Origin: Robbsia sp. KACC 23696 | Lineage (GTDB): Bacteria > Pseudomonadota > Gammaproteobacteria > Burkholderiales > Burkholderiaceae | Reading direction: 5' to 3' | DNA length: 64,000 nt | NCBI RefSeq assembly: GCF_039852015.1 | Contig: NZ_CP156628.1 | Location: forward strand, 744,001 to 808,000 | Shown here: positions 25,778 through 34,330 of the stretch, one piece after another | Numbering within the stretch: the stretch's first letter is position 1 | How the letters are laid out: the number at the start of each line of letters is the position of its first letter | Translations under genes and position numbers: made by a program | Notes under the pieces: generated by a model | Seen by the model: only the letters and a program-made list of their open reading frames with translations | Database searches by the model: none | Told to the model about the DNA's origin: nothing

Positions 25778-28084
25778 CTAGGTCAGTAGCGCGATCGCAT
25801 CGCTCAATTGCTTTTGCCCATTTGCAAACTTCGCGATATCGGGCAAGGTCAATGCATCCGGACCGATACCGGCGAGGCGATCGGCGCGGAACGCCGGCAT
25901 GCCAAGTCGCATTGCCTGAACCAGATGCATCGCATAACAGACATAGCCGTAGGGATAGGTACGACGCAGCTCCTGAACCTGCTCGTCGCTCATATCGTTC
26001 ATCCACTTCAGCGCACGTTCGTGCTGCCCGCTGCGATAGCACACGATCCCCAGATTGCCGCGATACACCACGTCGCGCAGCGATTTGCGAATCGCGTACT
26101 CGTAGCAATCCGCCGCCTTGTCGATACGATTCTGTTTCGAATAACACACGCCACCCAGGTTATCGAGCGTGTGATGGACGAAATTGGCGTCTCGGAAACG
26201 CTCGTAATCGACGATGCCTTGTGATGCCCGCACCGCGTAGAGCGCCTTGAGCAACTCCCGCGCGCGCGGCAGATTGAACGGGATCAGATTGATCTTGGCG
26301 CGATCCATCCGGTCCACGCGTTCGAGGCCATAGTCCGATGCGGCATATTGCGCGAAATCGACCGCGTAGCGCGGATCGACATCCTTCAGCCCGACACCGG
26401 CAGTTGCGTCATCGGCATAGAAATAGCCGCAGATCAGCTCCAGATCGTCGAGGGCCGCGCACGCGACCAATGCCTTGCGCAGCACCCCCGGCGTGATCGA
26501 CGCTTCTCCACCGGCCACGCAGATCGACGTCTGATCGAGCACGCCCACTGTGACCTCGGGGAAGATACGGTTCAGATCCGAGTACAGCTTCGCCAAGTTG
26601 CGATTGAAGGCGCCCGTGCCGAATTTCTTCGTAAACGTGGCGGCATTCTTGAAGCGGAAAACCGCCGCGGCCGGCATCTCGTTGCGGCGCAAGGCATTGA
26701 ATGCCGCAGTGTTCAACTCCTCGCTTCCTTGCGTGGCCGCATTGTCGAACACCGTCCCGGGAAAGCCCTGGTCGCTGGACAAGCGGATCAAGTGCGAAAT
26801 ACTGCCGAGCGGCACCGCTTCGAGATGCGCGCCCACGGGCACGGGCACCGAGCGCGTGCTGTCCGCCGGCAAGGCAAACGAGATTTCGTTCTGCACATTG
26901 AAGACGACCACGCGGACCAGCTCGCGCTTGGGATACATCCCAACGATCTTGCGCGTGCGTCCATCGTCGGTGACGAACGGCACCTTGCCAGAATAGGTTT
27001 CCGGAAAAACGACGAATTCCTGCCCCACCGCCACGCCCACTTTCGAGCCGATATCGATGGCCGTCACGCCGGTCTGGCCGTCGTACTCCAGCACCCGGCC
27101 GCAGTTATGGATGATTTCGTCGAAGACGGTGACGAGATTGCGTCCGCGCGCCTTCGACCGGGACAGCGCGGTATCCGCGTTGTCGAGCAGGGCGAGGACT
27201 TCCGCATCGGCGCTGTTCGAGTGATTGGGGGCATAGATCGCGACCCCGGCGCTGGTCGTCAAATGACGCTCGCTCGCCAGCGGAAATTCGATTTCTTCGA
27301 TTTCCGGCTGCTGGCTGATCAACGCCGACCACTCCGCCTCGGACGGCAGGGGCTCGTCTTCGATCCGGAAACAGAAACGCTCCGCCATTTCGCGGATCGT
27401 GCTCGCCTCCACCGCGCCCTCGATCAGCACCAGATATTCTTCACCGGACGGATGCGCGACGCGAATGTCCACGCCATCCTGCTCCGCCATGATGGTCCGC
27501 GCCACTTGATCGAGCCGGCGCGCGAAGGTTTTCAGGACCTGATCGCCGTACAGATGACCGAAGTTGTCGTTCACCTGCTTGAAACGATCCACGTCCAGCG
27601 ACATCACCGCGAGGATCTGCGATTTTCCGCCCTCCTGCGCGATCTTGCCGTTGTTCAGGTAATTCTTGATCTGCTCGACCTTGTCGCGCAGGATCGCGCG
27701 GAAGGAATCCCGCGCCAGCAAATCCGTCAGCGGGTTATGGGAGACATGGTATGCGTTGATCGCATGCTGCAGAATCGTACTGATCCGCGCGGCGCAGTGA
27801 CGGGCCGTTTCGGCATCGGGCGGCGTCTCGAAACGGAGCGACGCCGCCGCACGCAAGCCGGCGATGTCGAACCATAAGGCCCCCGACTCCGGGGCGACCT
27901 TGTGTGCGCCGCGTACCACTTGCTCGTTGGGCAAACGCACCGGGCTAGGCGCGACATAGTCGGCAGCCGACATGGCCCGCCACTGGTCGCCGTCGTCGAA
28001 AAACAGATCCAGTTCGACCTGTCCCACGTCCAAGTCACGGCGTAACGCCTGCCCTAGCACCCGCAACTGCTCTTTATTGACCAT
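25778..28084 (-). CDS. large GGDEF domain protein with C-terminal TPR-like repeats
   Basis: A 768-residue soluble protein. A GGDEF-type domain lies at about 120-345: LDVDRFKQVNDNFGHLYGD is well preserved, and the active loop reads SGEEY in place of GGDEF/GGEEF, so activity is possible but uncertain. No RxxD inhibitory site precedes it. The middle part (350-620) is unassigned; the C-terminus has TPR-like helices (NLGGVCYSKQNRIDKAADCY, NLGIVCYRSGQHERALKW). The frame extends to 28321, but ATG 28084 begins the conserved-looking part. Confidence 0.78.
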   Translation of the reverse strand: MVNKEQLRVLGQALRRDLDVGQVELDLFFDDGDQWRAMSAADYVAPSPVRLPNEQVVRGAHKVAPESGALWFDIAGLRAAASLRFETPPDAETARHCAARISTILQHAINAYHVSHNPLTDLLARDSFRAILRDKVEQIKNYLNNGKIAQEGGKSQILAVMSLDVDRFKQVNDNFGHLYGDQVLKTFARRLDQVARTIMAEQDGVDIRVAHPSGEEYLVLIEGAVEASTIREMAERFCFRIEDEPLPSEAEWSALISQQPEIEEIEFPLASERHLTTSAGVAIYAPNHSNSADAEVLALLDNADTALSRSKARGRNLVTVFDEIIHNCGRVLEYDGQTGVTAIDIGSKVGVAVGQEFVVFPETYSGKVPFVTDDGRTRKIVGMYPKRELVRVVVFNVQNEISFALPADSTRSVPVPVGAHLEAVPLGSISHLIRLSSDQGFPGTVFDNAATQGSEELNTAAFNALRRNEMPAAAVFRFKNAATFTKKFGTGAFNRNLAKLYSDLNRIFPEVTVGVLDQTSICVAGGEASITPGVLRKALVACAALDDLELICGYFYADDATAGVGLKDVDPRYAVDFAQYAASDYGLERVDRMDRAKINLIPFNLPRARELLKALYAVRASQGIVDYERFRDANFVHHTLDNLGGVCYSKQNRIDKAADCYEYAIRKSLRDVVYRGNLGIVCYRSGQHERALKWMNDMSDEQVQELRRTYPYGYVCYAMHLVQAMRLGMPAFRADRLAGIGPDALTLPDIAKFANGQKQLSDAIALLT

Positions 28085-28636
28085 GCTGTCCCAACCGCAC
28101 CTCGCGCGCCCAGCCGACAGGCGTGCTTCGTTTAGAGCACCTTTCCGCGACGACGTCCCTTTTCTGTCATACGACGACTTGGCGGTCGCCTCTGATGATA
28201 AGCATGATCGGGATGCGTGCGAACGACTTTTCCAACCCGTCTCCTGAAATTTCGCTGATGAATAATCTAGCCAGCTGAAATTACGCATTCGGAAACTGAC
28301 AACGCCTGCATTTTTTACCACGACAAACGCCCGTATCGCGATTTATCCGAAGCCGGGGGAGAATACCATGCACCACTCGAACACTTCTGCATGGAAATAT
28401 TTCCGCACTGCATCATGACATTTCGATCGCGCCATCACGCCGACCTCGATCCGCAACGTCGTGTGGGGCGAGACTAACGGCATATCGCAAGCGGTATATC
28501 GGCAGACTTCGACGAAACTGAAGGGTGAAATTCGCGGCGCGCGATCGATCGCCTGCATACGACAACTCCCGGGCGCGGTATGTCGAGGATACCGATCGGT
28601 CTATGTTATCGTTTCCAAGTGCACGCGTGATTGACT

Positions 28637-28671
28637 AGGCTTTTGGATAATTGAATAACGGCCAAAAGCCT
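28637..28671. repeat. 10-bp inverted repeat
   Basis: AGGCTTTTGG (28637-28646) and CCAAAAGCCT (28662-28671) are perfect arms around a 15-nt AT-rich spacer. It could be an operator or part of a transcription end; no T tract follows in either direction. Confidence 0.45.
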
Positions 28672-28703
28672 GGCCAACTAAATGACTGATGATTTACTTC
28701 GTT

Positions 28704-28743
28704 CGGCGGCACCGCCGCGACGGTGAAAGCGCTTCATTCACCG
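28704..28743 (-). terminator. tandem hairpins downstream of the OsmC gene
   Basis: Reading on the minus strand, a 7-bp stem (TTCACCG/CGGTGAA, 28721-28743, 9-nt loop) and then a 6-bp GC stem (28704-28717) begin 18 bp after the OsmC stop codon. A T run is absent, so termination is plausible but not sure. Confidence 0.4.
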
Positions 28744-28760
28744 CGCGGCGTATGGCTACT

Positions 28761-29189
28761 TCAGGATTTGAGCGTGGCGGTCATCGTGATCTCGGCGTTC
28801 AACAGCTTCGAGATCGGACAACCTGCCTTGGCGGCCGCGGCGCACTCGTCGAACTTCGCCTTATCGGCGCCCGGGATTTCGACGACGACGTCGAGATGCG
28901 AGGCCTTCACCGCGAAACCGTCGCCTTCCTTGTCCAAGGAAATCGTTGCCTTCGTATCGATCGATTTGGCCACCAGACCTGCGTTACCCAGGATCATCGA
29001 CAGCGCCATCGAGAAGCAACCTGCATGTGCTGCACCGATCAATTCTTCCGGATTGGTGCCGGAACCGCCCTCGAACCGGGCATTGAAGCCATACGGCGCG
29101 GCCTTCAGCACGCCGCTTTCCGTGGAAATCGAGCCCGTGCCTTTCTTCAGATCGCCTTCCCAATGTGCCGATGCGGTTTTCTTGATCAT
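28761..29189 (-). CDS. OsmC family peroxiredoxin
   Basis: A 142-residue OsmC/Ohr fold protein that reduces organic hydroperoxides using two cysteines. The pair is Cys58 (AAHAGCFSM) and Cys124 (AKAGCPISK), as in OsmC. GTNPEELIGAAHAGC is the family signature. Start 29189 has a strong GGGAGAAG upstream; the longer frame to 29234 is not needed. It is a single gene; osmotic or stationary-phase induction is known for the family. Confidence 0.92.
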   Translation of the reverse strand: MIKKTASAHWEGDLKKGTGSISTESGVLKAAPYGFNARFEGGSGTNPEELIGAAHAGCFSMALSMILGNAGLVAKSIDTKATISLDKEGDGFAVKASHLDVVVEIPGADKAKFDECAAAAKAGCPISKLLNAEITMTATLKS

Positions 29190-29394
29190 TGTCTTCTCCC
29201 TGTTGACTGTGCGATGTCGGCATCCCGACGCCAATCACCAGAGTAGCGTGGAACCCCGCCGCGTGCAGGACGCGAAGCGCGCCACCGCCAGCGGTGCAAG
29301 AAGGCATAACCGCGAGGCTGCGCGTCAACACCGGCGGCCGTTGTCCGGCGGCGGACCCGCATCGGCAGCCCGCCTTACGCCGATCGACGCCGAA

Positions 29395-29700
29395 TCAGAT
29401 AGTGGGCAATGCCAGGATCGCCGCCATCAGGCCCGGGAAACGCCCGTCCAGCTCGTCGCGCCGGAGAGAATTGTGATGCGTCGTGCCGACGACGTCCGTG
29501 CGCACCAATCCCGCTTCACGAAGGATGCGGAAGTGATGGGACATCGTCGACTTTGGACGACCGCCCTCCAACGCCGCGCAGCTCGCCTCCTTCACCCGTG
29601 CCAGCTCGCGCACGATCCCCAGTCTGACGGGATCGCTCAAGGCATGAAATAGCCGCTCGAGGACAACGTCCTTAAGCGAAGGATGGGTATAAATTCGCAT
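29395..29700 (-). CDS. ArsR family transcriptional regulator
   Basis: A 101-residue winged-helix repressor: LFHALSDPVRLGIVREL at the N-terminus and the recognition helix region STMSHHFRILREAGLV, then a HNSL-type wing. No metal-binding CxC is visible, so it probably senses something other than a heavy metal, or a redox state through Cys45 (ASCAAL). It is divergent from the second OYE gene and the 34-bp palindrome between them is the obvious operator. The frame extends to 29772 but ATG 29700 begins the conserved part. Confidence 0.87.
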   Translation of the reverse strand: MRIYTHPSLKDVVLERLFHALSDPVRLGIVRELARVKEASCAALEGGRPKSTMSHHFRILREAGLVRTDVVGTTHHNSLRRDELDGRFPGLMAAILALPTI

Positions 29701-29774
29701 GGCGGAAGAAAAAACGATCGAAAAACAAAGCGATGCGCGCCGCGTACCAGCACAGTCGCGCGGCGCCGCCACAA

Positions 29775-29808
29775 ATTCGTTAGTTCGAATATAATCGAAT
29801 TACCGAAT
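29775..29808. promoter_or_regulatory. 34-bp near-perfect palindrome overlapping a -10 element
   Basis: ATTCGTTAGTTCGA (29775-29788) and TCGAATTACCGAAT (29795-29808) pair at 12 of 14 positions around ATATAA. The plus-strand hexamer TATAAT (29790-29795) sits at its centre. It lies between divergent arsR and OYE genes, so an ArsR dimer binding here would block RNA polymerase at the OYE promoter. Confidence 0.65.
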
Positions 29809-29939
29809 ACGTACCGACCATTGTATCTCGTGTACGCAGTCGCTGGTACATCGCCCTCTATCTCGATGGCGCCATTCCGTGTTGCCCGCTTGCGCAGGCG
29901 CGGCGGCGCTTTTTTACCCGACACCGCTGGAGTCCTCCC

Positions 29940-31040
29940 ATGGCTGGTTTGTTTGATCCGTTTTCCCTCAAGTCCGTCACCTTGCGTAACCGTATCGCGA
30001 TCCCGCCGATGTGCCAATACATGGCAAACGACGGCGTGTTGAACGATTGGCACGCGGTGCACCTGGCCAGCCTGGCGCGAGGCGGCGCCGGACTGGTGAT
30101 CGTCGAAGCGACCGCCGTCTCGCCCGAAGGCCGTATCACCCCGGGCTGCACCGGCTTGTGGAATGACGAACAGGCGGCTGCCTTCGCACCGGTCGTGCAA
30201 GCGATCAAAGCGGCCGGCGCGGTGCCTGGCATCCAGATCGGCCATGCCGGACGCAAGGCCAGCGCGAACAAGCCCTGGGAAGGCGACGACCATATTCCGG
30301 ATTCGGATCCGCGCGGATGGCAAACCATCGCGCCCTCGGCGATCCCCTTTGGCGGCCAATTGTCGAAGGTGCCGAAAGCGATGACGCAGGACGATATCGC
30401 CCGCGTCCGTGCCGATTTCGTCGCCGCCGCCAAGCGCGCCCGCGATGCCGGCTTCGAATGGCTGGAACTGCACTTCGCGCACGGCTATCTGGCCCAGAGC
30501 TTTTTCTCGCATCACTCGAACCAACGCGACGATGCCTATGGCGGCACGGCCGAGAAGCGTGGCCGTTTCCTGACCGAAACGCTCGCTGCCGTTCGCGAAG
30601 TCTGGCCGGCGCACCTGCCTTTGACCGCGCGTTTCGGGGTCCTCGAATACGACGGTCAGGACGAGCAGACGCTGGTCGAGTCGATCGATCTGGTCAAGCG
30701 CTGGAAGACGGAAGGCTTGGATATGTTGAGCGTGTCGGTGGGCTTCTCCACGCCGAAGGCGAACATTCCGTGGGGTCCCGCCATGCTCGCGCCGATCGCG
30801 CAACGCGTGCGCACCGAAACCGGCTTGCCGGTATCGTCGGCCTGGGGCATCGACACGCCGACGCTATGCGACGAGGTCGTACGTGCCGAGCAAATGGATC
30901 TGGTGATGGTGGGTCGCGCCCATCTCGCCGACCCGCACTGGTCTTACTACGCGGCCAAGACGCTCGGCATCGACAAGCCGTCGTGGACCTTGCCGGCGCC
31001 CTATGCGCACTGGCTCGAACGCTATGCGCCGGCCGCCTGA
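29940..31040 (+). CDS. NADH:flavin oxidoreductase, YqjM-type old yellow enzyme (second copy)
   Basis: A 366-residue ene-reductase, clearly paralogous to 6153-7271: PPMCQY with Cys25, a long shared block from ARGGAGLVIVEATA to the middle, GHAGRKASAN and HFAHGYLAQSFF. It should reduce enones, maleimides, quinones or similar electrophiles. Control by the divergent ArsR gene through the 29775-29808 palindrome resembles electrophile-responsive ene-reductase systems. Its end overlaps the convergent GtrA gene by 19 bp. Confidence 0.92.
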   Translation: MAGLFDPFSLKSVTLRNRIAIPPMCQYMANDGVLNDWHAVHLASLARGGAGLVIVEATAVSPEGRITPGCTGLWNDEQAAAFAPVVQAIKAAGAVPGIQIGHAGRKASANKPWEGDDHIPDSDPRGWQTIAPSAIPFGGQLSKVPKAMTQDDIARVRADFVAAAKRARDAGFEWLELHFAHGYLAQSFFSHHSNQRDDAYGGTAEKRGRFLTETLAAVREVWPAHLPLTARFGVLEYDGQDEQTLVESIDLVKRWKTEGLDMLSVSVGFSTPKANIPWGPAMLAPIAQRVRTETGLPVSSAWGIDTPTLCDEVVRAEQMDLVMVGRAHLADPHWSYYAAKTLGIDKPSWTLPAPYAHWLERYAPAA

Positions 31041-31408
31041 GGCTTGAACGCCCACCACCGGCTGCCGCAGAAATTCCAAAACAGGCCGATACCGGTGGTG
31101 ATCAACTGGGCGATCCAGATGGGCCAGCCCAGATGATGCGTAAAGACCCACATCAGCAGGTTGTTCAGACACCAGCCGACCGCCAGCAAGGCGAAGTATC
31201 GTGGGGCGGTCTTGACATGACCGTGCGTCGCGCGGAACGTAATCAGGTAATTCAACGCGTAATTACATACCGAGCCTAATAGATAGCCTATCGCCGATGC
31301 CCACACCGGCGATGCGTCCAGCGCCTTGACCCCGATCCACAACGTCACATACTGCACCGCCGTGCCGCATAGTCCGACAGCGGCAAAGCGGCAGAATTGC
31401 ATAAACAT
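31022..31408 (-). CDS. GtrA family membrane protein
   Basis: A 128-residue protein with four hydrophobic helices starting FCRFAAVGLCGTAVQYVTLW, the pattern of GtrA/Wzx-like flippases that move undecaprenyl-linked sugars. GYLLGSVCNYALNYLITF and FWNFCGSRWWAF are typical. No glycosyltransferase genes lie beside it. Start 31408 is chosen because the family begins here; no good SD is seen. Confidence 0.8.
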   Translation of the reverse strand: MFMQFCRFAAVGLCGTAVQYVTLWIGVKALDASPVWASAIGYLLGSVCNYALNYLITFRATHGHVKTAPRYFALLAVGWCLNNLLMWVFTHHLGWPIWIAQLITTGIGLFWNFCGSRWWAFKPQAAGA

Positions 31409-31490
31409 CGGTTGATAGCTGGACACGATGAGGTCGATTTCGAGAGGTTCGCGGGTCTGGCCGTGCGTGCAACCGCGACACAGCCCGGCA

Positions 31491-31679
31491 TCAGGCGGAA
31501 TGCTCGCTCGGCGAGGAAGCGTTCCAGTGCGAATAATAGTCTCCCTGAGCGGTGAGGGCCAGCAGCCAATTGCCACGGCGCGGCAACCATTGCAAGCAGA
31601 TGCTACCGGGGACCGCCGCCACGCCGCGTCGGGGCGGAAAGTCGCTTGAAAGGCGGTGCATTGCTTTATAATCCGCCAT
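31491..31679 (-). CDS. possible small protein, unknown function
   Basis: A 62-codon frame starting [12 protein letters not shown], with about two-thirds G or C at third positions, as expected of coding sequence here, and a Trp/Tyr-rich middle ([15 protein letters not shown]). I do not recognize it. No good SD is visible and it overlaps a plus-strand promoter-like site, so it may not be expressed. It would be transcribed toward gtrA. Confidence 0.3.
   Translation of the reverse strand: MADYKAMHRLSSDFPPRRGVAAVPGSICLQWLPRRGNWLLALTAQGDYYSHWNASSPSEHSA
31646..31672 (+). promoter_or_regulatory. candidate sigma-70 promoter for the BASS transporter
   Basis: TTGAAA (31646-31651) and a perfect TATAAT (31667-31672) are separated by 15 bp, slightly short of the optimum. 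It points to the transporter gene starting at 31912. Confidence 0.4.
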
Positions 31680-31911
31680 TGCTATCCGCATCCCTTATGC
31701 AGCGCGATGCCCGTTTCGTCACCCCGAACGGTACGCGCTGCATCGCGTCGCCCTCTCCGATTCCCCGGTGCGTCGTCTTGCCTGGCTCACCGCCGTCAGG
31801 CCGCAGTGCTTCCTCAGCCCGCTTGTCATTGCCGCAGCAATAAGTGCATGTGACCTCGGCACCGACTATCGACGCAAAGCGTCAGGGCTTCCTGCCTCGC
31901 CACGACTCATC

Positions 31912-32883
31912 ATGAATCTGATCGCCTCGTTCACCCGTCTTTTCCCTTTGTGGGCCATCGTCGTTTCGGCGCTCGCCTATTTCGCCCCCGGCGCTTTTGT
32001 CGGCTTGCTGCCGCATGTGGCGCAGCTACTGATGCTGGTGATGTTCGCGATGGGCGTCACGCTCTCACTGACGGACTTCAAGCGCGTACTGACCCGTCCG
32101 GCACCGGTGATCGCCGGCACCGTGATCCACTATGCCGTCATGCCGCTGGCTGCCTGGGCCGTCGCCAAGCTGCTGCATATGCCGCCGGACCTGACCACCG
32201 GCATGGTGCTCGTGGGCAGCGTGGCCAGCGGCACCGCGTCGACGGTCATGGTGTATATCGCGCGCGGCGACGTCGCGCTGTCGATTTCGATCAGCGCCGT
32301 GTCGACGATCGTCGGCGTGGTCGCCACGCCGCTGCTGACGCGTCTCTATACGGACACTTCGATTCAAGTGCCTACCGGGCAGATGATGATGAGCATTCTC
32401 GAAATCGTCGCCGTGCCGGTCGGCCTCGGTCTGCTGGTCAACACACTGTTCAACCGTGCCGTCCGTCGTATCGAGCCGGTGCTGCCGGTGGTATCGATGG
32501 TTGCGATCCTGCTGATCATCGCCGCGGTCGTGGCCGGGACGCATGCCGCCATCGCGACGGTCGGACTGATCACGATCGTTGGCGTGATTCTGCATAACGG
32601 CCTGGGTCTGTTGGGCGGTTATTGGGGCGGGCGTCTGTGTGGTTTCGACAAATCGGTATGCCGGACCCTGGCGATCGAAGTCGGCATGCAAAACTCCGGC
32701 CTGGCCGCCACGCTTGGCAAGCTCTACTTCGGCCCGACCGCCGCCCTGCCAGGCGTGCTGTTCTCCATCTGGCACAACCTGTCCGGATCGACCGTCGCCG
32801 GCTGGTGGTCGTCGCGCCCGACCGACGTGCAACGTACGGCCGAAGAAGAAGCCGCCGCCGCAGCGGCCGCGGCGAAACACTAG
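31912..32883 (+). CDS. bile acid:sodium symporter (BASS) family transporter
   Basis: A 323-residue membrane protein with about ten hydrophobic segments. The BASS motifs are seen: [39 protein letters not shown] (about 101-123) and [19 protein letters not shown]. Such proteins import bile acids, pantoate, 2-keto acids or thiamine precursors with sodium. The gene stands alone. The open frame begins at 31768 but ATG 31912 starts the conserved helix; SD is weak. Confidence 0.88.
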   Translation: MNLIASFTRLFPLWAIVVSALAYFAPGAFVGLLPHVAQLLMLVMFAMGVTLSLTDFKRVLTRPAPVIAGTVIHYAVMPLAAWAVAKLLHMPPDLTTGMVLVGSVASGTASTVMVYIARGDVALSISISAVSTIVGVVATPLLTRLYTDTSIQVPTGQMMMSILEIVAVPVGLGLLVNTLFNRAVRRIEPVLPVVSMVAILLIIAAVVAGTHAAIATVGLITIVGVILHNGLGLLGGYWGGRLCGFDKSVCRTLAIEVGMQNSGLAATLGKLYFGPTAALPGVLFSIWHNLSGSTVAGWWSSRPTDVQRTAEEEAAAAAAAAKH

Positions 32884-33257
32884 TTTCACGCCCGCGCGGC
32901 GTACCGCGTGCCGCGACGGTCGGATAGACCGCGGCACGCGCCCCCCCCTTGCTTCCGCTATTCACGTCGCGCGCTCGCATCGCAGGTGGCGTGTCCGACG
33001 CCCCGCTGTCGTCCACGACAGGTATGTGACGCGGCCTCTCTGGCCGCGAATTACATAGTCATTTCCCTCCGCAAATCATTGCCTTATCGGCGCTCAACGG
33101 CCGATCCACGGGGCATTGACGTCACAATCTCCCCACTGCATATCCATTAAATGCATATACCTTTAGCATTTTATTTCATTTGATTTCCACATCATGAACC
33201 CGCACCATGCACTTACAGCATTCTTTGCCGTATGGCCGACTCCCTTTCTGGATCCGC
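32884..33257. other. intergenic region upstream of the LysR/ABC locus
   Basis: 374 bp. The last 130 bp are AT-rich and hold TGCATAT twice (33137-33143 and 33152-33158) and the AAATGC/GCATTT inverted repeat, so the promoter of the long plus-strand locus probably lies here. No protein-like frame is seen. Confidence 0.5.
33149..33171. promoter_or_regulatory. candidate LysR binding site
   Basis: AAATGC (33149-33154) and GCATTT (33166-33171) form an inverted repeat with an 11-bp gap, the spacing typical of LysR-type sites, about 90 bp before the LysR gene. Confidence 0.4.
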
Positions 33258-34319
33258 ATGGAGCTTCGACAACTTGAGGCCTTTTTCACCGTCATGGGGA
33301 CGGGCAGCGTCACGGCGGCAGGCCTTAAACTCAATCGTTCCCAGTCCGTGATCACCCGCTTGATCCAGGATCTGGAAGCGGAACTCGGCTACACGCTGTT
33401 CGAACGCCGCGGCCCGCGCATCAATCCGACCAATCGCGCTTTCCTGCTGTACGAGGAAGTCGAACAGACCTTGGTTAGCGTGCGCCACCTGCAAGAACGC
33501 GCCGCCAAGATCGCCGACAACGAAGGCGCGCAAACGGTCCGCCTGATCTCGATCCAAGCCTTGGCCGCCGGCTTGTTGCCGGATGCGTTGAAGACCTTGG
33601 CCGCAGCGGACATGCCGGCACAGATCTCGATAAAAGGCGCGCCGGCGGAACAGGTGGTTCATGCCGTACTGGCGCGGAGTGTCGATATCGGACTCGCCAG
33701 TCTCCCGATCGAACATCCCGGGCTCGACGTGCATTGGATCGCCGAAGTGCCTTTGGTCGCGGTGGTTGCAAGCGGCAATCCGATGGCAAAACAAGACACG
33801 CTGTCCTTGGCGGATCTGCGTGGCCAGAAACTGATCACGGTATCGAATCCGAATCGCCTCAAAGGTCGTATCGATGCGACGCTGCGCGCCCACGGAGTCG
33901 ATCAGACCGCGTTTATCGAGACGAACTCCTCGTTGAATGCCGTGCTGGCCGCCCGCGCGGATCTCGGCGTGGCCTTGGTCGAAGGAACGACGCTGGTGTC
34001 AGGCGCGATCGATGGCGTCAAGGTCCTGTCCCTCGATGCCTATGTGCCGTTCTTTTTCAGCGTGATCACGCCGATTGCCAAACCCGCGACAAAGACCGTC
34101 GAGAAAGTGCTGGCCGCCTTGCGTGAAACCGCGCTCGCGCAAGGCTTCACCTTGCATGAAGCGAGCGCGCATCAAGCACTGACGCAGCGCTATGAAATTC
34201 CCGCGTCGACGTCCCTGTCCGCGGACCGTCCAGCCCTGGCCGACGACGCGCTCGACACCGACATCGACGTCGCGGTCACGCCGGACGTGACGCTCGGCGA
34301 CGCCTCGCCCCAAGCCTAA
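33258..34319 (+). CDS. LysR family transcriptional regulator
   Basis: A 353-residue LysR regulator: N-terminal HTH MELRQLEAFFTVMGTGSVTAAGLKLNRSQ region (residues 1-60) and a substrate-binding effector domain to about 300. The last about 40 residues are an unusual acidic extension (SADRPALADD onward). It is the first gene of a same-direction locus and is followed by the ABC ATPase after 11 bp, so it is unusually co-transcribed with its probable targets. Start 33258 is the typical LysR start; the frame extends to 33207. Confidence 0.87.
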   Translation: MELRQLEAFFTVMGTGSVTAAGLKLNRSQSVITRLIQDLEAELGYTLFERRGPRINPTNRAFLLYEEVEQTLVSVRHLQERAAKIADNEGAQTVRLISIQALAAGLLPDALKTLAAADMPAQISIKGAPAEQVVHAVLARSVDIGLASLPIEHPGLDVHWIAEVPLVAVVASGNPMAKQDTLSLADLRGQKLITVSNPNRLKGRIDATLRAHGVDQTAFIETNSSLNAVLAARADLGVALVEGTTLVSGAIDGVKVLSLDAYVPFFFSVITPIAKPATKTVEKVLAALRETALAQGFTLHEASAHQALTQRYEIPASTSLSADRPALADDALDTDIDVAVTPDVTLGDASPQA

Positions 34320-34330
34320 AAGACTTATCA

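Larger units (their letters stand above)
28085..28760. other. intergenic region between GGDEF and OsmC genes
   Basis: 676 bp, both flanking genes on the minus strand. It contains a 10-bp-arm inverted repeat at 28637-28671 and tandem hairpins just downstream of osmC. Open frames such as 28343-28558 minus show no recognizable protein. The upstream part of the GGDEF open frame (28085-28321) may be leader. Confidence 0.5.
31409..31911. other. intergenic region between GtrA and the BASS transporter
   Basis: 503 bp between divergent genes. It holds a possible 62-codon minus-strand frame (31491-31679) and a plus-strand promoter-like pair (31646-31672) that would leave a leader of about 230 nt before the transporter. 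No riboswitch consensus was recognized in that leader. Confidence 0.5.

Noticed and set aside
26348-27877. 509-codon plus-strand frame opposite the GGDEF gene
   Set aside because: No start signals and no domain, while the minus strand shows a GGDEF domain.
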